Positions 31,896-34,866 of a stretch of DNA of 34,866 bases are shown piece by piece. Made by a program: the position numbers and the translations under genes. A model generated the notes under the pieces. That model did no database searches. It was not told the DNA's origin and saw only the letters and a program-made list of their open reading frames with translations. This DNA comes from Nocardia blacklockiae (GTDB lineage: Bacteria > Actinomycetota > Actinomycetes > Mycobacteriales > Mycobacteriaceae): the NCBI RefSeq assembly GCF_015477355.1, contig NZ_JADLRJ010000024.1:1-34866 (forward strand). The letters are read 5' to 3'. Position 1 is the stretch's first letter; the number at the start of each line of letters is the position of its first letter.

Positions 31896-32909
31896 GTGCA
31901 GGTAATCGCAGGCATGATAGTCGTCGGGGTGATCGTGTTGGTCGTCGTGTGGGCAGCCACGAACTGGCTATTGGTCGCAGCGGTCGCCGCCGTCGTGCTC
32001 GGGCCGTGGGTTCTGGTGCTGCTGATCCGGTATATCCGCATGACGCGGTACTTCGCCAGCGACGAGTTTCTAGCCCACAAGGCCGCGATCGCCTCGTTCG
32101 TCGCTGAGCACAACGAGCTTGCCCAGTACGTCGCTGAGATACGCAGTCGAGGCACATTCGCGCTCGGCGGGTCGCCCAGCGGAGCGCAAGCGCACCTGGC
32201 GACGTTCCAGAACACCAGCCGTCACAAGTACCGGCGCGACCGCAACCTCGCCACCTATCAGACGCCGTTCGTGCACAACTGCTCATTGCAGGTTGTACGC
32301 AACGCGAGCGCCGACCCCATCAAGTACGTCATGAAGTACTTCAACATCAAAGCCACCGAAACCGACTTGGCTGCCGTAGAGAACCTGGGGGACGGCATCA
32401 TTCGCCTCGAAGATGCCGTCACCAATCTCGCGCAGCGCGAGGCCAGTATCACGCAGTCGGTCAACCCGCCCGAGTTCATCATGAAGCACTACGCAAGTAA
32501 GTTCATGAAGCACGTCGGAGTCGAGTTGTCGCCGATCACCGTGCCCTACCCGGTCTACATGTTCGAGTACGTCAGTGCTGGTGGGAACAGCTCACAGCGC
32601 ACCACTGTCGTTCTCGATCGACAGACGATCGACGCGATGATCGCCACGATGTCGGAGAAGATCAAGTTCCGCAAAAGCGTGGCAGGCCAGCGGGCACTGA
32701 TGACCTCACAACTTCGGGCGATAATCAAGGAGCGTGACAACCACACCTGTAGGAACTGCTCTATCTCGATCGCAGCTGAGCCTCACCTCCTGCTCGAGGT
32801 AGACCACATCGTGCCGGTATCCAGGGGCGGCCTGACCGTGCCCGACAACCTGCAGACCCTGTGCTGGAGATGTAACCGCACCAAGTCGAACAAGATCATA
32901 GCCAGGTGA
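31896..32909 (+). CDS. membrane-anchored HNH endonuclease
   Basis: The 337-aa protein starts at GTG 31896 after GGGGAGGG. Two membrane helices come first, about residues 5-21 (IAGMIVVGVIVLVVVWA) and 25-46 (WLLVAAVAAVVLGPWVLVLLI). A charged, partly helical region of about 220 residues follows. The C-terminal HNH domain starts at CRNC, continues with EVDHIVPVSRGG (the catalytic His pair region) and ends LQTLCWRCNRTKSN; the two CxxC pairs hold a structural zinc. HNH nucleases cut DNA using one metal ion. Membrane-tied HNH proteins are plausible phage-defence effectors, but this is inferred. Confidence 0.85.
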   Translation: MQVIAGMIVVGVIVLVVVWAATNWLLVAAVAAVVLGPWVLVLLIRYIRMTRYFASDEFLAHKAAIASFVAEHNELAQYVAEIRSRGTFALGGSPSGAQAHLATFQNTSRHKYRRDRNLATYQTPFVHNCSLQVVRNASADPIKYVMKYFNIKATETDLAAVENLGDGIIRLEDAVTNLAQREASITQSVNPPEFIMKHYASKFMKHVGVELSPITVPYPVYMFEYVSAGGNSSQRTTVVLDRQTIDAMIATMSEKIKFRKSVAGQRALMTSQLRAIIKERDNHTCRNCSISIAAEPHLLLEVDHIVPVSRGGLTVPDNLQTLCWRCNRTKSNKIIAR

Positions 32910-33146
32910 TTCTCGACCAGAGACCACCGTGTCGCGGCGTCGATACCGCACTGCAACACTCGATGTCAGCGTTGTGCCCGTCAAACCATTCGCATAGACA
33001 AGGTTTCGTTCACGGCTGGCACTGTCCCCACCGCCTCCGGGTCGGCCGCGAAGTGGCTACACCGGCGAATTGTCTGTTACCAGTGACGTAGCTAGTGGCC
33101 GCGGCCAGCCTGCGTCAGGAATGTGACAGACCTTGGTAGCCGTCTG

Positions 33147-33174
33147 TTGCCAGATAGTTGACGCAAGTTACTGT
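33147..33174 (+). promoter_or_regulatory. promoter for a leaderless transcript
   Basis: TTGCCA (33147-33152) and TACTGT (33169-33174) are spaced by 16 bp. The -10 ends seven bases before GTG 33181, the exact place expected when transcription begins at the start codon. No ribosome-binding site is present, which fits a leaderless gene, common in actinobacteria. Confidence 0.5.
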
Positions 33175-33180
33175 GCCAGC

Positions 33181-34137
33181 GTGGTTGAACGCTCGATTGG
33201 TGTGAACTGGCCGAGGTCCTCAAGCAGCAAGGCATCCCGTACGCGGTGCATGCTGGTCGGCGACCTCAACGACGAGGATGAACAGCTCCGACCGGTGATG
33301 GAGCGGCTGGACGTCGAGTTGGTCGAACTCAACCGGCTCGATATCGACTGGACATCTCAAAACGTAAGTCCACCAATTGACTTCGTTTGCGCCATACTCG
33401 GTCAACCCGAAGCTCCCAATGTCGAGACGGCTATGTTCGTAGACATCGGTGTCGCTTTGGGGCGCGCGATCCCTGTGATCCTCGTAGTCGAGCCTCGCCG
33501 CGCAGTCCCGCTTGCCCTTGACCGTCTCACCCGGGTCGAAGCCGATCTCGACAACGGGCCGGCCCTGGAGCTCCATCTCAAACAGTTCCTGCGGGCGATC
33601 CGCCGGGGCGTCCCTCGGTCTGCCGAAGGCCGGGCTGGAAACCCGACTCTCTCACGTGAGCAAGCCGCAAAGGCACAAGAAGCGCTGCGAGGGCTTCGAC
33701 ATACCGAACGCGGGGGTGTCAGTGGCGATTTCGAGTGGCTGATGGCCGACCTGCTCCGCGGAGATGCCCAGATCTCGACACCGGTCAGTCGCGACGAGGG
33801 AGCAGATCTCGCATTGCTGGGCCCGGAGAACCAGCTCGCCGTTGGTGGACCGGTGCTGGTGCAAATGAAAGTGTGGGACACACTGACGAATCGTGGGCTG
33901 GCTGATGCGAGAGACCGCTTCGCGCAACATGTCCGAAGGACAACTGCACCTTTTGGTCTGTTAATCTATCACGTCCTGGGTGGGGTGATGCCACAGCAGC
34001 CTTCGAAGGAATCGGAATCCCGTGTCATCGTGGTGTCAGCCAATGACCTCATCGAGATGTTGGCTGCAAGGCCACTGAGTAGCGTGCTCGCTACCATGCG
34101 AAATGCTGTAGTGCACGGAGCAGCCTACCGTGGTTGA
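33181..34137 (+). CDS. two-domain protein: nucleotide-binding-like N terminus and PD-(D/E)xK nuclease
   Basis: The 318-aa protein (start GTG 33181, chosen from the leaderless promoter) has an N-terminal alpha/beta domain: CMLVGDLNDEDEQL, PIDFVCAILGQPE, then VDIGVALGRAIPVILVV. This resembles TIR-like or nucleoside-deoxyribosyltransferase-like domains of defence proteins. A helical linker follows. The C-terminal nuclease has E185 in FEWLMADLL, D209 in EGADLALL and Q228/K230 in VLVQMK, the Mrr-like E...D...QxK core. The layout suggests a sensor joined to a DNA-cutting domain. Its stop lies inside the start of the next nuclease gene (8-bp overlap), so the two form a unit. Confidence 0.7.
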   Translation: MVERSIGVNWPRSSSSKASRTRCMLVGDLNDEDEQLRPVMERLDVELVELNRLDIDWTSQNVSPPIDFVCAILGQPEAPNVETAMFVDIGVALGRAIPVILVVEPRRAVPLALDRLTRVEADLDNGPALELHLKQFLRAIRRGVPRSAEGRAGNPTLSREQAAKAQEALRGLRHTERGGVSGDFEWLMADLLRGDAQISTPVSRDEGADLALLGPENQLAVGGPVLVQMKVWDTLTNRGLADARDRFAQHVRRTTAPFGLLIYHVLGGVMPQQPSKESESRVIVVSANDLIEMLAARPLSSVLATMRNAVVHGAAYRG

Positions 34138-34669
34138 ACTGAGCTGCGTCACCGTGGCTGCGCACCTGCGACGGGCAGCCGATCCGACCAACTCGACGTA
34201 CCAGCGCGGCCAAGCCTATGAAGACGCTTTAGAGCACATCTTTCAAGCAGTGCCGGGTTGCGATACTCAACGGAACAGCCTGAACCGATTCGCCTCCGAA
34301 GAGGTAGACATCTCGGTCCTGAACTTCCGAGACGACGACGGATTGCGTGCGCTGCCCGAAATCTTCCTGGTCGAGTGCAAAAACTGGAGCGAACCTGTCA
34401 ACTCCGCGGCCGTCAACACTTTTGCCACCAAGATCCGCCATCGCGGTTGCACTCTCGGTGTGCTGGTCGCGGCGAACGGTGTAACCGGCGACCCCCACGA
34501 GCAGACTGCGGCGTTCCAATCCGCCGCCCTGGCCCTGAGCGACCGCATCAGAATCATCCTCATCACAACTGAGGATTTGATGACACTGACATCGAGTAAG
34601 GACGTCGTGGTCCTTCTGCATAGACGCCTCTTGGATCTCGTCGCTGCCGGCACTTTCACCCTCGCATAA
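34130..34669 (+). CDS. restriction-type PD-(D/E)xK endonuclease (179 aa)
   Basis: The protein is a compact Mrr-like nuclease. The motif residues are E31 in GQAYEDALEHIF, D60 in EEVDISVLN, and E82-x-K84 in FLVECKNW, in the normal order and spacing; the helix after the core (FATKIRHRGCTLGVLVAANG) is typical. Such domains cut DNA, often in response to modified or foreign DNA. The GTG start lies within the last codons of the upstream gene, so it is translated from the same message. No methylase is nearby, so a modification-dependent or regulated nuclease is more likely than a classical restriction-modification pair. Confidence 0.8.
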   Translation: MVELSCVTVAAHLRRAADPTNSTYQRGQAYEDALEHIFQAVPGCDTQRNSLNRFASEEVDISVLNFRDDDGLRALPEIFLVECKNWSEPVNSAAVNTFATKIRHRGCTLGVLVAANGVTGDPHEQTAAFQSAALALSDRIRIILITTEDLMTLTSSKDVVVLLHRRLLDLVAAGTFTLA

Positions 34670-34694
34670 CCACGGTCGCATCACCATTCGCCGC

Positions 34695-34866
34695 CTAGGT
34701 CGTGTCTCCCAATAATTTGAGCCATTCGACGACCAGGGTCAGGACGAATCCGGCGCGGTAAGTGATTGCGAGCTTGTCGTAGCGCGTGGCCACCGCCCGC
34801 CAGTGCTTGGCCCTGTTGAAAGCACGCTCGATGACATTGCGCCGCTTGTAGGTTTCGGTGTCGAAG
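34695..34866 (-). mobile_element. 3' end of an IS5-type transposase gene (partial, inverted copy)
   Basis: The minus strand encodes the C terminus of a DDE transposase, with YKRRNVIERAFNRAKHW followed by RYDK, the Y-x2-R-x3-E-x6-K signature. It ends at TAG 34695-34697, partly formed by the flanking CTAG. The 121 bp shared with the left window edge differ at one base only. The two copies face each other with their 3' ends inward and enclose the whole window. The 5' part lies outside. Confidence 0.9.

Overview
This is high-GC DNA from a filamentous actinomycete. Nocardia or a close relative in the Mycobacteriales is the best guess, because the window holds an XRE/DUF5753 regulator with its DUF397 partner, a DUF574-type methyltransferase, a conservon-type P450 remnant, a secreted cutinase and a ParA/SARP fusion. 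GTG and TTG starts and 1-4 nt gene overlaps are common. The window is an accessory region. It opens and closes inside two inverted, nearly identical copies of an IS5-type transposase gene whose 3' ends both point inward (1-121 and 34695-34866).

Left part (166-4700, all minus strand): a coiled-coil 'Fis-family'-like protein that looks truncated at its N terminus, a small actinobacterial protein, and a tightly packed row of genes. The row contains an unknown protein, a short frameshifted ORF, a frameshifted PD-(D/E)xK nuclease, a small protein, a DUF4365 nuclease-fold protein and a large unknown partner. Its packing and content suggest a nuclease-based defence operon in partial decay. A complete IS256-family element (4769-6127) follows, with imperfect 27-bp inverted ends and a perfect 8-bp target duplication.

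Central metabolic island (6155-14891): an XRE-TPR regulator and a 6PGDH-like oxidoreductase are read leftwards. An Asp/Asn beta-hydroxylase-like protein, nucleotidyltransferase, LOG-like phosphoribohydrolase (frameshifted), type I phosphoribosyltransferase and HAD phosphatase are read rightwards. Every junction in both arms is a 1- or 4-nt overlap. A complete alanyl-tRNA synthetase converges on the HAD gene. The enzymes fit a small nucleotide- or amino-acid-derived molecule pathway with its own AlaRS. I do not recognise the product.

Region 15268-23763: a DUF397/DUF5753 regulator pair with a clear palindromic operator over its promoter, unknown small proteins, a DUF574 methyltransferase, a P450 lacking its haem-binding half, a lipase-like protein with Ala at the catalytic Ser position, a membrane-anchored protein and a ParA-SARP/BTAD fusion of the kind seen near actinobacterial conjugation loci.

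Region 24500-31322 is arranged like a mirror. A winged-helix protein and two proteins with a C-x2-C-x5-H-x-H motif read rightwards. On the other side of a cutinase and a RAMA-like gene, a third C-x2-C-x5-H-x-H protein and a second winged-helix protein read leftwards. The function of this paralogous set is unknown.

Right part (31896-34669): a membrane-anchored HNH nuclease and a two-gene pair of PD-(D/E)xK nucleases, the first fused to a nucleotide-binding-like N-terminal domain. This is probably another defence locus, next to the second IS5-type copy.
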